Shown: positions 1-8,795, numbered from the stretch's first letter. The stretch is DNA of 64,000 bases from CAVPHV01 sp963821095 (GCA_963821095.1 CAWGCJ010000018.1:1-64000); one strand, 5' to 3'. A program made the numbers and translations. Notes: generated by a model from the sequence alone, not told the origin.

Positions 1-110
1 CGTTGGGATCGTGCTGGTCGGTCACTCTGCACCTTTCGCGCCGGGTCGGACAGTGGCGGACCACATCTTATGAGGGTTCTGAGCTATGGCGCCATCGTGG
101 TCCGGACGGA

Positions 111-2093
111 TCACGTCGGGCTCAGCTTCGGGTAGATGGCGTCGAGCAGCACATCAAATGATTCGGTTGGAATCAGCACGGCTGCCCCCTCCTTGGTCCG
201 GTGGTTCTTGACTGGAATTTCGATTCGGTACACACGGTCGAGGCTGACTTCCCGCAGGCCCCATGCGATGGAGATGGCTTCGGGGAGCCCCAACTGATCG
301 TCGAACGTGAAGAAATCGGTGAGGCTGGCCACCTTGGTGGTCAGGTCGCTCGGTGAGGCGAAGCTGCGGGCCTTTTCGACCATCGCCAAGATGACCTCTT
401 GCTGACGTTGGTTGCGGGTGAGGTCGCTCACCCCCGGCATGGTGCGCCAGCTGCCCTGGACGTATTCCTGGGTGTGGCGGGACCGGACCCAGGCCAGCGC
501 CTGCTCTCCGGTGGCAAGCGTGCATCCAGCCGGAAGATCCAGGTCGGATCGTGAGTCGCGTACCGCGTAGGTGTGGCAGATCTCGACTCCCCCCACCTCA
601 TCGATGATGTTCTCGAAGCCCTCAAAATCGAACAGGGCAAAGTGATCGACCTGCACGCCGGTGAAGTCCTCGACGGCGAGAGCGAGGAGCGTCGGCCCGT
701 TGACGTCCTCTCCGCAGCCGGCGAGGTTGGCGTTGATTCGGGAGTAGTTCTGGAAACAGCGGTTCGGCAAGTAAAGGTCGCGTGGCAGCGAGACCATCAA
801 CGGAGGTTCGTTGCCGGTGGGGATCATGGTCAGGATGATCACATCGGCTCGCGAGCCGCCTTTGTCGCTGCCAACGATCAAGAATGACGTGAACTCGCCT
901 TTCGGGGTTGGAGGAGCGGTCACGACACTGGCCGACTCTTCGTCGATGTCCTCGCTGACGATGCCGCCCGCCGGTAAGGGCAGGAGGTCCTCAGCGACTG
1001 CGACGTTCAACTCGTCCCGTTCGACGGTGCGCCACGAATTCCAGATCTGGACTGCGTTCCACGACGCGAACACGGCCATCGTGATGAGGAATGTGGCGAG
1101 AGAGCGTTTCAGCATACGAACTACTGGCGATCCGAGTGGACGGTCCGTTGCGTCGCCGGTGCGGTTGACGACGTAGCCGACGACTGGAGCCCCGACCTCT
1201 TCCAGTCGTTCCTGAGTGGTGGCAATCGATTCGGCTTCTGCGCCGTCGGAGACGACGAGCACGGTGCCGTCGGCGTGAGCGGCGAGCGGGGCTGCGGCGC
1301 CGTTCCAGTTGACCGGTGCGGTGTCGATCAGGAGTAGGTCGGCCTGCTCGCTCAATTCATCGATAGCGCGAGCGAGTTGTGCGCTGCGCAACAATGCCGC
1401 CTTGTCGGTGCGATCCGTCGCCCCGCTCGGGATGAAGGGGAGGCGGTTGTCGGGGTCAAGGGTCCAGAGCCGAGACGCCTCCGCAAGGGTGGCCTCGCCT
1501 GAGGCGAGCTCGATGAGGCCGGGTGCCGGATCAGTGCGGCCAAAGCGGCTGAGTCCTCCGGAGGCGACGTCGCCATCGATCAGCACCACCTTGCGGCCCG
1601 AGCGGGTGGCGGAGATGGCGAGGTTCAGCGCGACGGTGCTGGCACCCTGGCCAGGGACCGGGCTCGAAACGAGCAGGATGTGGCCGGTGGTGCCCTCGTC
1701 GAGATGATTGGCCGCCGCTAGATAGGCGCGGGCCGGAGCCGAGTTGGGGTTGGCCAGCGCGGGGCTCGGGGTTGCGGCGATGGGGACTGTGCCCAGAAGT
1801 GGCGAGGGGATGATCCCGCTGAGGTCGGTCGGCTTGGTGAGGCTCCACCAGATCAACCAGGTGACTCCGGTGACCAGAGCCGACAGCGCAGCTGCTGCAA
1901 CGGCACCGAGGTGGGTGTTCCACAACCCGACGGCGAGGATGAACACGACCACGCCAACCGCCACGGAACCGACGTTGGCCGGGCTGAAGATTCGGCGCCA
2001 GCGACTGGGTCGCGGGGCGACGATCGAACCGGACGTAGACATTGTGTTTCTCTCAGGCTGCTGGGCGACGGGCGCGGGTTTGGACGAACGCAT
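111..2093 (-). CDS. Fusion of BY-kinase-like P-loop domain and LytR-CpsA-Psr (LCP) domain
   Basis: 660 aa. Two membrane segments (about residues 42-58 and 62-83) are followed by a CpsD/BY-kinase-like ATPase domain (about 137-312), a third membrane segment (about 331-350) and an extracytoplasmic LCP domain (about 403-600). LCP hallmarks are visible: D417, the SLPRDLYL block with R438, RSRH at 537-540 and DLTRNQRQQ with R560/R563. LCP enzymes transfer polyprenyl-linked glycopolymers to the wall. The ATPase Walker A reads PGQGASTV (147-154), so the usual Lys is Ala, while Walker B (LLLIDTAP) is kept; it may be a regulatory pseudo-ATPase. The start at 2093 has AGGAG 8 nt upstream. M18 (2042) is an alternative. 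The fusion is unusual but reads as one continuous frame. Confidence 0.85.
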   Translation of the reverse strand: MRSSKPAPVAQQPERNTMSTSGSIVAPRPSRWRRIFSPANVGSVAVGVVVFILAVGLWNTHLGAVAAAALSALVTGVTWLIWWSLTKPTDLSGIIPSPLLGTVPIAATPSPALANPNSAPARAYLAAANHLDEGTTGHILLVSSPVPGQGASTVALNLAISATRSGRKVVLIDGDVASGGLSRFGRTDPAPGLIELASGEATLAEASRLWTLDPDNRLPFIPSGATDRTDKAALLRSAQLARAIDELSEQADLLLIDTAPVNWNGAAAPLAAHADGTVLVVSDGAEAESIATTQERLEEVGAPVVGYVVNRTGDATDRPLGSPVVRMLKRSLATFLITMAVFASWNAVQIWNSWRTVERDELNVAVAEDLLPLPAGGIVSEDIDEESASVVTAPPTPKGEFTSFLIVGSDKGGSRADVIILTMIPTGNEPPLMVSLPRDLYLPNRCFQNYSRINANLAGCGEDVNGPTLLALAVEDFTGVQVDHFALFDFEGFENIIDEVGGVEICHTYAVRDSRSDLDLPAGCTLATGEQALAWVRSRHTQEYVQGSWRTMPGVSDLTRNQRQQEVILAMVEKARSFASPSDLTTKVASLTDFFTFDDQLGLPEAISIAWGLREVSLDRVYRIEIPVKNHRTKEGAAVLIPTESFDVLLDAIYPKLSPT

Positions 2094-2144
2094 GATATGC
2101 GCTCCTGGCGCAAACTCTGCGGAGCGTATGTTCGGCGGGCGATC

Positions 2145-3119
2145 TCAAGGCAGGAACGGACCACCGCCGCACGGCAGGGGACTATAGATGCCGAGGATTC
2201 GGCCGGCGTCGGCAGTGCTCGTCAGCGGTCCCCACAACAGGGTGCGGGCGTCGCCTGAGCGGACGAGGATGAAGCCGTCGCCGTCTTCGAATTCGGTCGT
2301 GTTGATGTTGGAGTCGATGTAGATGTCGCGCAGCCTGTCGAGTGAGTCGCCGATTCGAGCTCCCGAGACCGTCGTCAGGCGGGCGGTTGGATGGAGACTT
2401 CCATCTTCGGGTTCAGCGAGCCGGTAGCCGACCAGAACGTCGTCGGCAAATATCGCATTGAGCCAGCCGAACCGGACGACTCGGCCTTCGTCGCTGGAGC
2501 ACACGCCCCAGTTGTCATCCGGTTCGAAGATGGCGTCTGGTTGGCCGAAGGTCTGTACCAAGCGTCCCAACGCCCGGTTGCCGGAGTCGCCGAAGTCAAA
2601 GGGGCCGAGGGCAAATGCGCCAAGGGTGAGCTCATCGAGCGGGACCGCTTCGCCGGCAGCGGGGATCAGCGGCAACGTCGTTGTGGTGGTGGTGCTGGTT
2701 GTCGTTGTGGTGGTTGTCGTCGTCGGCGCCGCAGTGGTAGCCGTGGTTTGCGGCGGAGTCGTCGGCGTGACTGTCGTCGGCGGCACCGAGACCGTGGCGG
2801 TTGGGTCCTCTTCGCCTTCACCGGAGATCCACACTCCAAAAAACAGGACGTAGAGGGCAATGGCGCCGATGACGACGGCTGCGGCGATGAACCATGGGGT
2901 GCGATTGGGGGGCGGACTTGGTGCCGGCAACGGCGGCACCTCGGTGGTCTTTCCGTCCTTGGAGATGGTCGCGATGCCCGTAGCGCCGCGACGCACCAGC
3001 GGCGCAGAAACGGCGGCCTCGGCGGGGACCTGGTCGATCCAGGGCCGGCCGCAGGTCGGGCAGAGCGCGACGCTGTCGCGCCGCGACGTTCCGCAAAAGA
3101 CGCAGAGAGAGTCGGTCAT
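2145..3119 (-). CDS. Zinc-ribbon, single-pass membrane protein with Thr-rich linker
   Basis: 324 aa, function not recognised. The N-terminus is a zinc ribbon with CxxC pairs at C6/C9 and C20/C23. One membrane helix lies at about 73-98, followed by an almost pure Thr linker (about 109-152) and an exported C-terminal domain of about 170 aa. The layout predicts a cytoplasmic zinc finger and an outside sensor or binding domain. A TANNNT box (TAAGCT) lies 9 nt before the ATG with no clear Shine-Dalgarno, so the message may be leaderless. It ends 51 nt before the LCP gene and probably shares its transcript. Confidence 0.75.
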   Translation of the reverse strand: MTDSLCVFCGTSRRDSVALCPTCGRPWIDQVPAEAAVSAPLVRRGATGIATISKDGKTTEVPPLPAPSPPPNRTPWFIAAAVVIGAIALYVLFFGVWISGEGEEDPTATVSVPPTTVTPTTPPQTTATTAAPTTTTTTTTTSTTTTTTLPLIPAAGEAVPLDELTLGAFALGPFDFGDSGNRALGRLVQTFGQPDAIFEPDDNWGVCSSDEGRVVRFGWLNAIFADDVLVGYRLAEPEDGSLHPTARLTTVSGARIGDSLDRLRDIYIDSNINTTEFEDGDGFILVRSGDARTLLWGPLTSTADAGRILGIYSPLPCGGGPFLP

Positions 3120-3148
3120 GTGTGGACTAGCTTACGAATTTCCTGCAG

Positions 3149-5203
3149 TCACGCTGGGTTTTCCGCTTTGCGCACATCGAGTTGGATGCGTAATGCCGCA
3201 CTGCTATCGACGGGGATGAGGCACTCGAAGTCGCGGCACACATAGGCTTGGACGCCGTTGCCGGCAGTGCGGTCGGCCAGGAGCGGCACCGCACTGGGGC
3301 TGCCGTCCCCGATGGCGAGGACACAATCAGGCCGAAACCTCTCCCAGATCACCGACACCAAGTCGCTCCTGCGGTCGGTGGAGCCGACGACGGCAACCTC
3401 CTTTGGCCCGTCGGCCATCGCGGCGTAGACGCTCAGTAGATGACCGGCCGCATTGGGGTACTGCTCGATGAGTTGGCCGGCGCCACGCAGGATTCCATCG
3501 ATGTGGACCTGCAGGCTCGGGTCACCACTCAGTGCGGACATCATCATGAGTGCTTCGGCGGCCAGTGAGTTGTCCGCCGGGGTTGGGTTGTCCATGTAGT
3601 TCTTGGGACGGGCAATCAGGGGGGCCGCGTCGTGCCCGGTCGCGAAGAACCCGTCGCCATCGGGATCGGCGAACAGTCGGATCATCTCGCGGGTGAGGCG
3701 GGAGGCCTCTTGGTACCAACGTTCGTCGCCGGTGGCCTGATAGAGGGTGAAGAGGCCGACACTCATGGCCGCGTAGTCATCACAGAATCCGGCGACCGAC
3801 GACTTCCCGGCGCGCCACGAGCGGAACAGTCGGCCTTGCTTGTCGGTGAGGTGGGCTGCGACGAACTCGGCAATTCCGACGGCGATCTCCAGGTAGGCGG
3901 GGTCTTGGAGCACGGCTCCCGCTTCGGCGAAGGCTCGCAGCGCCATGCCGTTCCAGGCGGTGACGATCTTGTCATCGAGCCCGGGGCGGATCCGCCGGTT
4001 TTGCGCTTGGAGCAGCTTGGTGTCGATCCGCGACTTGGCGGTGGCCAGTTCTTCGTCGGTCATGCCGAGGTCGGCGGCCGTTGCGGTGAGTCGCTGGGGG
4101 AGGAACAACACGTTGCTTCCCTCGAAGTTGCCTTCGGCAGTGGCCCCGTAGATCCCGGCGGCGAGCGAGGTGTCATCGCCGAGAGCGGCTGCGAAGTCGC
4201 TCCACTCCCACACGTAGAACTTGCCCTCGACGCCTTCGGAGTCGGCGTCCTCGGCAGCGTAGAAGCCGCCCTCGGGGTGCCGCATGTCGCGAGCGAGGTA
4301 GTCGAGGGTCTCGGTGGCGGTGCGGAGCTGCTCGGCGTCACCGAAGGTCTGCCAGGCCCTGAGGTAGACCCTTGCCAGTAGTGCGTTGTCGTACAGCATC
4401 TTCTCGAAGTGGGGGACCAGCCAGATGCGGTCGACGGCGTAGCGGGCGAACCCGCCAGCGATCTGGTCGTAGATTCCGCCCCGGCTCATCTCGTCGAGCG
4501 CTGTGGTGATGGCGGAGCCGACTTCGGCCTCGCGACCTCCGGTTCTGCCGAGTACAAACGTCCGCAACAGCAGCTCGAGCGTCGTCGGCTGCGGGAACTT
4601 GGGCGCCCCACCGAAACCGCCGAACTCGTGGTCGACGGAGCCGAGAACGGTGGCCACCGCACGGGTCAGGACGTCGGGGGTCGGCAGGCCGGCTGCCGGG
4701 GGGAGCTGGCGCTGGATGGCCCGGGTGAGTTGCGTCGCCTGTTCTTCGAGTTCAGATCGTTTTGTGGTCCACGCTTCGAGCACTGATGCCATCACGCGGC
4801 GGAACGACGGGTGGTGGCCGCGGTCCTCGGGCGGGAAGTAGGTCCCGGCGAAGAAGGGTCGCCCCTGCGGATCGAGGAACACGGTCATCGGCCAGCCGCC
4901 GTGGCCCGACATCGCCTGGACGGCGTCCATGTAGATGCGATCGACGTCGGGGCGTTCCTCCCGATCGACCTTCACGCTGACGAAGTGCTCGTTCATGTAG
5001 GCCGCCGTGGCCTCGTCCTCAAACGATTCATGCGCCATCACATGGCACCAGTGGCACGCCGAATAGCCGATCGAGAGCAAGATGGGCTTGTCGCCGGCGT
5101 GCGCTGCGGCAAAGGCCTCATCGCCCCATTCGTACCAGTCCACCGGGTTGTCCTGGTGCTGGAGAAGATACGGAGAACTGGCGGCGGCAAGGCGATTTGG
5201 CAT
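3149..5203 (-). CDS. DUF255 thioredoxin-domain protein (YyaL/SPATA20 family)
   Basis: About 684 aa, the full length of this family. The N-terminal thioredoxin-like fold carries the family motif SACHWCHVMAHESF, with the CxxC at C50/C53 of the chosen start. It is followed by a long alpha/alpha six-hairpin (glycosidase-like) region. The family is widespread but its reaction is not established; redox or sugar-epimerase-like roles have been suggested from the fold. I chose the ATG at 5203 because homologues begin at MPNRLAAASSPYLL. An in-frame ATG at 5257 would add 18 residues with no family similarity. Neither start has a good ribosome site. Confidence 0.85.
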   Translation of the reverse strand: MPNRLAAASSPYLLQHQDNPVDWYEWGDEAFAAAHAGDKPILLSIGYSACHWCHVMAHESFEDEATAAYMNEHFVSVKVDREERPDVDRIYMDAVQAMSGHGGWPMTVFLDPQGRPFFAGTYFPPEDRGHHPSFRRVMASVLEAWTTKRSELEEQATQLTRAIQRQLPPAAGLPTPDVLTRAVATVLGSVDHEFGGFGGAPKFPQPTTLELLLRTFVLGRTGGREAEVGSAITTALDEMSRGGIYDQIAGGFARYAVDRIWLVPHFEKMLYDNALLARVYLRAWQTFGDAEQLRTATETLDYLARDMRHPEGGFYAAEDADSEGVEGKFYVWEWSDFAAALGDDTSLAAGIYGATAEGNFEGSNVLFLPQRLTATAADLGMTDEELATAKSRIDTKLLQAQNRRIRPGLDDKIVTAWNGMALRAFAEAGAVLQDPAYLEIAVGIAEFVAAHLTDKQGRLFRSWRAGKSSVAGFCDDYAAMSVGLFTLYQATGDERWYQEASRLTREMIRLFADPDGDGFFATGHDAAPLIARPKNYMDNPTPADNSLAAEALMMMSALSGDPSLQVHIDGILRGAGQLIEQYPNAAGHLLSVYAAMADGPKEVAVVGSTDRRSDLVSVIWERFRPDCVLAIGDGSPSAVPLLADRTAGNGVQAYVCRDFECLIPVDSSAALRIQLDVRKAENPA

Positions 5204-5306
5204 ACCAAAAGCGTAGGCCGTCCCCCGCCACTGAGTTGAGAGGTTTCCGGCGGACACCGGCGCAATACGCTGCGCTCAGATCCGCCAAGACCCAGTGTGT
5301 CACGAT

Positions 5307-5909
5307 TCAAGAGTTCTGTTGGCGAGCTCCGGTGGCGACAAGGGCGGCGAGGTCATCGGCGATCTTGTTGTTGATGGGTCCTCCGGTGAGGAGGAGGCGC
5401 ATCCAGAGGGGACCAACTAGCGCTTCGACGATGAGGTTGGGGTCGGTCGATGAAGGTAGCTCGCCGCGGGCGATGGCTCGCTCGACGATGGGGCGCGTCA
5501 GAGAGAGGCGTTCGGCCCAGAATGCGTTGAGTGACGTCGCGACGTCGCTGGAGGCTGCGGCAGCCGCGACGATCGATCGCGATCGGCGGGCACCGACCTC
5601 GGCTCCGATGGTTGCGGCCACGGCTCGTCCCAGCGCTTGAAGGTCTCCGAGCAACGTCCCGGTGTCGGGAATCGGGATGTTTCGTTCCGCTTGAGCGAGG
5701 GTGGCATCCTCAACGAGCAGGGCCTTGGTCGGCCAGCGGCGGTAGACCGTGGTCTTGTGGACTCCCGCCCTGGTGGCGATCTCTTCAACCGTCAGCCGTT
5801 CGTAGCCCCGTTCATCGAGCACGGCCGATGTCGCATCGAGCACTGCGGTGCGCACTCGCGCCGCCCGCCCGCCGGGGCGCTGCTCTCCGACTCGTTGGTG
5901 TTCTGGCAT
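5307..5909 (-). CDS. TetR-family transcriptional repressor
   Basis: 200 aa. The N-terminal TetR DNA-binding domain has its helix-turn-helix at about residues 41-61 (VEEIATRAGVHKTTVYRRWP), followed by a helical ligand-binding half with a TetR_C-like tail. The start at 5909 matches the usual short N-terminus; an upstream in-frame start at 6011 would run through the operator region and is unlikely. It is divergent from the SRPBCC gene at 6010, and the 100-bp gap contains three GTTGCG boxes, so it most likely represses itself and that neighbour. The ligand is unknown. Confidence 0.85.
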   Translation of the reverse strand: MPEHQRVGEQRPGGRAARVRTAVLDATSAVLDERGYERLTVEEIATRAGVHKTTVYRRWPTKALLVEDATLAQAERNIPIPDTGTLLGDLQALGRAVAATIGAEVGARRSRSIVAAAAASSDVATSLNAFWAERLSLTRPIVERAIARGELPSSTDPNLIVEALVGPLWMRLLLTGGPINNKIADDLAALVATGARQQNS

Positions 5910-5933
5910 ACCCGGGAACTTTATCGCATCTCT

Positions 5934-5992
5934 AGTTGCGTTTACAACTCCGGTAGGGCATACTTGCGAAACGCAACACCAGTTGCGCTTAC
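5934..5992. promoter_or_regulatory. Probable TetR operator cluster between divergent genes
   Basis: Three copies of GTTGCG or its complement lie in the divergent promoter. The palindrome AGTTGCGTTTACAACT is at 5934-5949, TTGCGAAACGCAA at 5964-5976 (perfect 5-bp arms, 3-bp spacer), and AGTTGCGCTTAC at 5981-5992 repeats the first half of the first site. This arrangement is typical of TetR-family binding sites. The assignment to the adjacent repressor is inferred from position. Confidence 0.6.
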
Positions 5993-6009
5993 GGGAGGAG
6001 ACCGTCCGC

Positions 6010-6459
6010 ATGAAGTATCAGCTGCATTCCGAAATCGACATCGATGCGCCGCCAGAGGTGGTGTGGTCCGTGTTGACCGATCTCGATGGCTATCACGAGT
6101 GGAACCCGTTCGTGGTTTCGGCCAAGGGCACGGTCGCCGTCGGCGAACGGTTGACCAACCGAATCGAGCCACCCGGCGGAAAGGGAATGACTTTCAAGCC
6201 CACCGTGACCATCGTTGAGACCGACCAGGTGTTCGAGTGGCTGGGCCGTCTTGGCGTCCCCGGCATCTTCGACGGCCGGCATCGGTTTGAGCTGGAGGCG
6301 ACAGCATCGGGCACACACTTCACCCAGTCGGAGTTCTTCAAAGGTGCTCTGGTCCGTTTCTTCAAGGGTTCTCTCGACGACCACACCATGCAAGGTTTTG
6401 AGGCCATGAACCGCGCGTTGAAAGACCGGGCAGAGGTGCGTGTCAAGAACGCCGGATGA
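6010..6459 (+). CDS. SRPBCC (START-like) family protein
   Basis: 149 aa. The sequence pattern (IDIDAPPEVVWSVLTDLDGY near the start, then HEWNPFV, with a C-terminal helix ending in MNRALKDRAE) is that of polyketide-cyclase/AHSA1-like SRPBCC proteins, which form a hydrophobic ligand cavity. The start is fixed by GGGAGGAG at 5993-6000, 9 nt upstream. It is divergent from the TetR gene and shares the operator region, so it is probably the regulated target. Its substrate cannot be read from sequence. Confidence 0.8.
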   Translation: MKYQLHSEIDIDAPPEVVWSVLTDLDGYHEWNPFVVSAKGTVAVGERLTNRIEPPGGKGMTFKPTVTIVETDQVFEWLGRLGVPGIFDGRHRFELEATASGTHFTQSEFFKGALVRFFKGSLDDHTMQGFEAMNRALKDRAEVRVKNAG

Positions 6460-6575
6460 AATGGGAACCACCGGGGCCCTCTGGTGCGTCTGATTCTCGA
6501 AATCAAAGGACGTGCCCTGGGAGTATTCAGACTCACGCATGAGTTTTTGCCGAGACCGCCCCCCGAATTTGGGGG

Positions 6576-6604
6576 TTCACAAACCCGCGGCCATGTGTGA
6601 TAGT
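6576..6604 (+). promoter_or_regulatory. Sigma-70-type promoter of the sigma-factor gene
   Basis: TTCACA (6576-6581) is separated by 17 bp from GATAGT (6599-6604), with TGTG just before the -10. It would give a leader of about 100 nt before the ATG at 6711. A CCCCC/GGGGG hairpin (6560-6575) abuts the -35 and could be an operator or the terminator of the SRPBCC gene. Confidence 0.45.
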
Positions 6605-6710
6605 GGACCGACCCCCGCCAAAGTGACGGCATTCACAATGGGTTCTTCCCTTACCCAAGCGGGATATCAGGCGGACGCAGGGCTTTGCAACCTCGTTGGA
6701 GGAATTCTCA

Positions 6711-7760
6711 ATGACAACCGGCGGTAAGACGCGAGACAAGACGCTCACACGAGCGGTGCGTGAGCGCGAAGAGGCTAAGGAGCGCATTGCGCGCGACACC
6801 TTGACGCGCAATCGGCGTGATCGTGATCGGAACAAGCTCACCGACGAGCGGGGACGTCTCACGACCGACCTGGTTAGTCAGTACCTGACGGCAATCGGCG
6901 AATACGAGCTGTTGACGGCCGAAAAGGAAGTCGACTACGCCCAGAAGATCGAAGGTGGCCAAGACGCCTTTGCCAAGCTCGAAGCGGGCGATTTCAGCGG
7001 CAAGGCCGAAGAGATGGGTCTTCGTCGCAAGATCCGCCACGGCCGCGAAGCCAAGGACGCCTTCCTCACCGCCAACTTGAGGCTCGTTGTCGCCAACGCC
7101 CGCCGCTATGCCAACACATCCGGCATCGACTTCCTCGATCTGATTCAGGAAGGGAACCTGGGTCTGATCCGCGCCGTTGAGAAGTTCGACTGGCGCAAAG
7201 GCTTCAAGTTCTCCACGTATGCCACCTGGTGGATCCGGCAGGCGATCACTCGTGCCATCGCCGACAAGTCCCGAACCGTGCGCATCCCAGTTCATCTCCA
7301 CGACACCCTCGCTGCCGTTCGCGCCGCCCAGGCCAGCCTGAAGGCCGAGCTGGGTCGCGAGCCCAAGCCCGAGGAAATCGCCGAAGAGGCCGGGGTCAAC
7401 GTCGACAAGGTCGAGTTGGCACTCGGCGTCGCCGACACCGTGTCGCTCGAACAGCCGGTCGGAGAAGATGGTGCGCAGTTGGGCGACTTCATCGAAGACG
7501 AAGATGCGGTCGATCCGGTGCGGGTCACCGAAGAGCTCGACATCGCCAACAGCCTGCGCAAATCGATCGAGCGTCTCCCGGTCAGGGAGGGGCGCATTCT
7601 GGCGCTGCGCTATGGCTTCTACGACGGCGTTCCTCGCACCCTCGAGGAGATCGGCGAAGAGTTCAACCTCACTCGGGAGCGGATCCGGCAGCTGGAGAAG
7701 CTGGCGCTGTGCCGCCTGCGGCATCCTTCGTTCGGCATTCGCGAACAAGATCTGGTCTAG
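6711..7760 (+). CDS. RNA polymerase sigma factor, RpoD/SigA family
   Basis: 349 aa. Region 1.2 is at about 51-82. Region 2 is at about 114-190, with the very conserved block DFLDLIQEGNLGLIRAVEKF and the -10 recognition helix FSTYATWWIRQAITRA. Region 3 follows, and region 4 covers the last 65 residues with the helix-turn-helix TLEEIGEEFNLTRERIRQLE. It lacks the long acidic region 1.1, so it may be either a short principal sigma or a group-2 paralogue. The start at 6711 has GGAGGA 7 nt upstream; an in-frame TTG at 6696 overlaps that ribosome site and is rejected. Confidence 0.93.
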   Translation: MTTGGKTRDKTLTRAVREREEAKERIARDTLTRNRRDRDRNKLTDERGRLTTDLVSQYLTAIGEYELLTAEKEVDYAQKIEGGQDAFAKLEAGDFSGKAEEMGLRRKIRHGREAKDAFLTANLRLVVANARRYANTSGIDFLDLIQEGNLGLIRAVEKFDWRKGFKFSTYATWWIRQAITRAIADKSRTVRIPVHLHDTLAAVRAAQASLKAELGREPKPEEIAEEAGVNVDKVELALGVADTVSLEQPVGEDGAQLGDFIEDEDAVDPVRVTEELDIANSLRKSIERLPVREGRILALRYGFYDGVPRTLEEIGEEFNLTRERIRQLEKLALCRLRHPSFGIREQDLV

Positions 7761-7764
7761 CTGC

Positions 7765-7811
7765 GACCACAACTGAGTTCGATACGGCGCGCAGTGCGCC
7801 GATCTGTGGTC
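7765..7811 (+). terminator. Nested-stem terminator after the sigma gene
   Basis: Outer arms GACCACA (7765-7771) and TGTGGTC (7805-7811) enclose an inner stem CGGCGC-GCAGT-GCGCCG (7785-7801). It starts 4 nt after the sigma stop codon. There is no T-tract, as is common in actinobacteria. Confidence 0.55.
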
Positions 7812-7873
7812 ACCGGCCGAGGACCCCTTCTTCCCGGCTAGGGTCGACGGCGTAAGGACGAACGGAGGCGCCC

Positions 7874-8263
7874 ATGCGACTGAGCTCACTGGTGGGTGGT
7901 GCGGCAGAGGTAATCGGACGTGAGGCCACCCTGGCCGAGGCCGCCGATCGCATGATCGAGCGCGAAGTCGACTGTCTGGCTGTTGTCGATGGCCGCAATC
8001 TCGTGGGCGTCATCACCGAGCGGGATCTGGTTGCCAGCGTCGCCGAGGGTGCCGACGCCGAGGCAGCCCTCGTCGATGACTGGATGAGCGAAAGCCCAGA
8101 TACCTTTTCACCCGACGTTTCGGTCAAGGAAGCTTCCGCGTGGTTGCTGCAGACGGGCTATCGCCACCTTCCTGTGATGTCCGATGGCGAACTGCTCGGC
8201 ATCGTCGACATCCGGGATCTGGTGTTTGCACTTCTGCCGGCCGACGAAGCAGCCCAGGAGTAG
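7874..8263 (+). CDS. Two-CBS-domain protein
   Basis: 129 aa, made of two CBS repeats (about 1-60 and 64-125), each with the IxxRDLV/IxDIRDLV strand-helix signature. CBS pairs bind adenosyl nucleotides and sense energy or redox state. There is no attached enzyme or channel domain, so it is a stand-alone regulatory module. The start at 7874 is supported by CGGAGG 5 nt upstream. The partner protein is unknown. Confidence 0.85.
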   Translation: MRLSSLVGGAAEVIGREATLAEAADRMIEREVDCLAVVDGRNLVGVITERDLVASVAEGADAEAALVDDWMSESPDTFSPDVSVKEASAWLLQTGYRHLPVMSDGELLGIVDIRDLVFALLPADEAAQE

Positions 8264-8280
8264 CCGGCCGATTCCTACCC

Positions 8281-8328
8281 GTTTTGGCGGATATCAGCGC
8301 AACATGATGCGCAAATGTACGCCAAAAC
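8281..8328. repeat. Nested inverted repeat between convergent genes
   Basis: Outer arms GTTTTGGCG (8281-8289) and CGCCAAAAC (8320-8328) enclose an inner palindrome GCGCA-ACATGA-TGCGC. The T-runs are on the outside 5' ends rather than after the stem, so it is not a classical terminator, although it lies between two gene 3' ends. Confidence 0.6.
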
Positions 8329-8332
8329 CCTC

Positions 8333-8719
8333 TTACCCCAGGACGGCGGACATCCGGCGGTTGATGGCGTCGAGGACGGCTTTGGCGGTGGCGGCCGACT
8401 CGTCGTTGCTGCCCAGCAGGGCACTCCCGACGAGCGGCTCGTCGATGCCGTTGACCTTGACCTGAGCCATGGCGACCTGGGCAGCTCCCAGCGGCGTGGT
8501 GGCGATCGCGGTGAGGTTCAGGCGCAGGCTGTGGTCGGTGACCTCTTCGATGGCGCGCAGGGTTGCTTCACCAACGAGGCGGGGATGGTACGTCCCCTCG
8601 GCGGGGCCGGACGCCTCTCCGGTGAACTGCCCGTCGTTCCAGGCGAGGGTGATGGCGACGCGAAGCTGGTCGCCCTCTTCGGTCTCAGTGATATTGACGA
8701 TGGCGGGTCGGCTAGTCAT
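8333..8719 (-). CDS. Hypothetical protein, 128 aa
   Basis: Not recognised. A soluble protein beginning MTSRPAIVNITETEEGDQLR, with alternating strands and C-terminal helices (ATAKAVLDAINRRM). The ATG at 8719 was chosen because the longer in-frame extension to 8956 runs back over the tetR gene on the same strand and is compositionally non-coding. It lies 76 nt downstream of tetR and may belong to the drrAB-tetR operon. Codon use matches its neighbours. Confidence 0.65.
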   Translation of the reverse strand: MTSRPAIVNITETEEGDQLRVAITLAWNDGQFTGEASGPAEGTYHPRLVGEATLRAIEEVTDHSLRLNLTAIATTPLGAAQVAMAQVKVNGIDEPLVGSALLGSNDESAATAKAVLDAINRRMSAVLG

Positions 8720-8795
8720 GCCAGGGAGCGTAGCGCAGGTGGGCCGGGTGACATTCTTGGCGACCGTTGTCCAGGCCAGTTGGGTCATCTGACCG

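Noticed and set aside
1..110. Possible gene end at the left edge
   Set aside because: A short open frame exists on the plus strand but too little is visible to support a product.
6708..7889. 393-aa minus-strand open frame
   Set aside because: Shadow of the sigma-factor gene.
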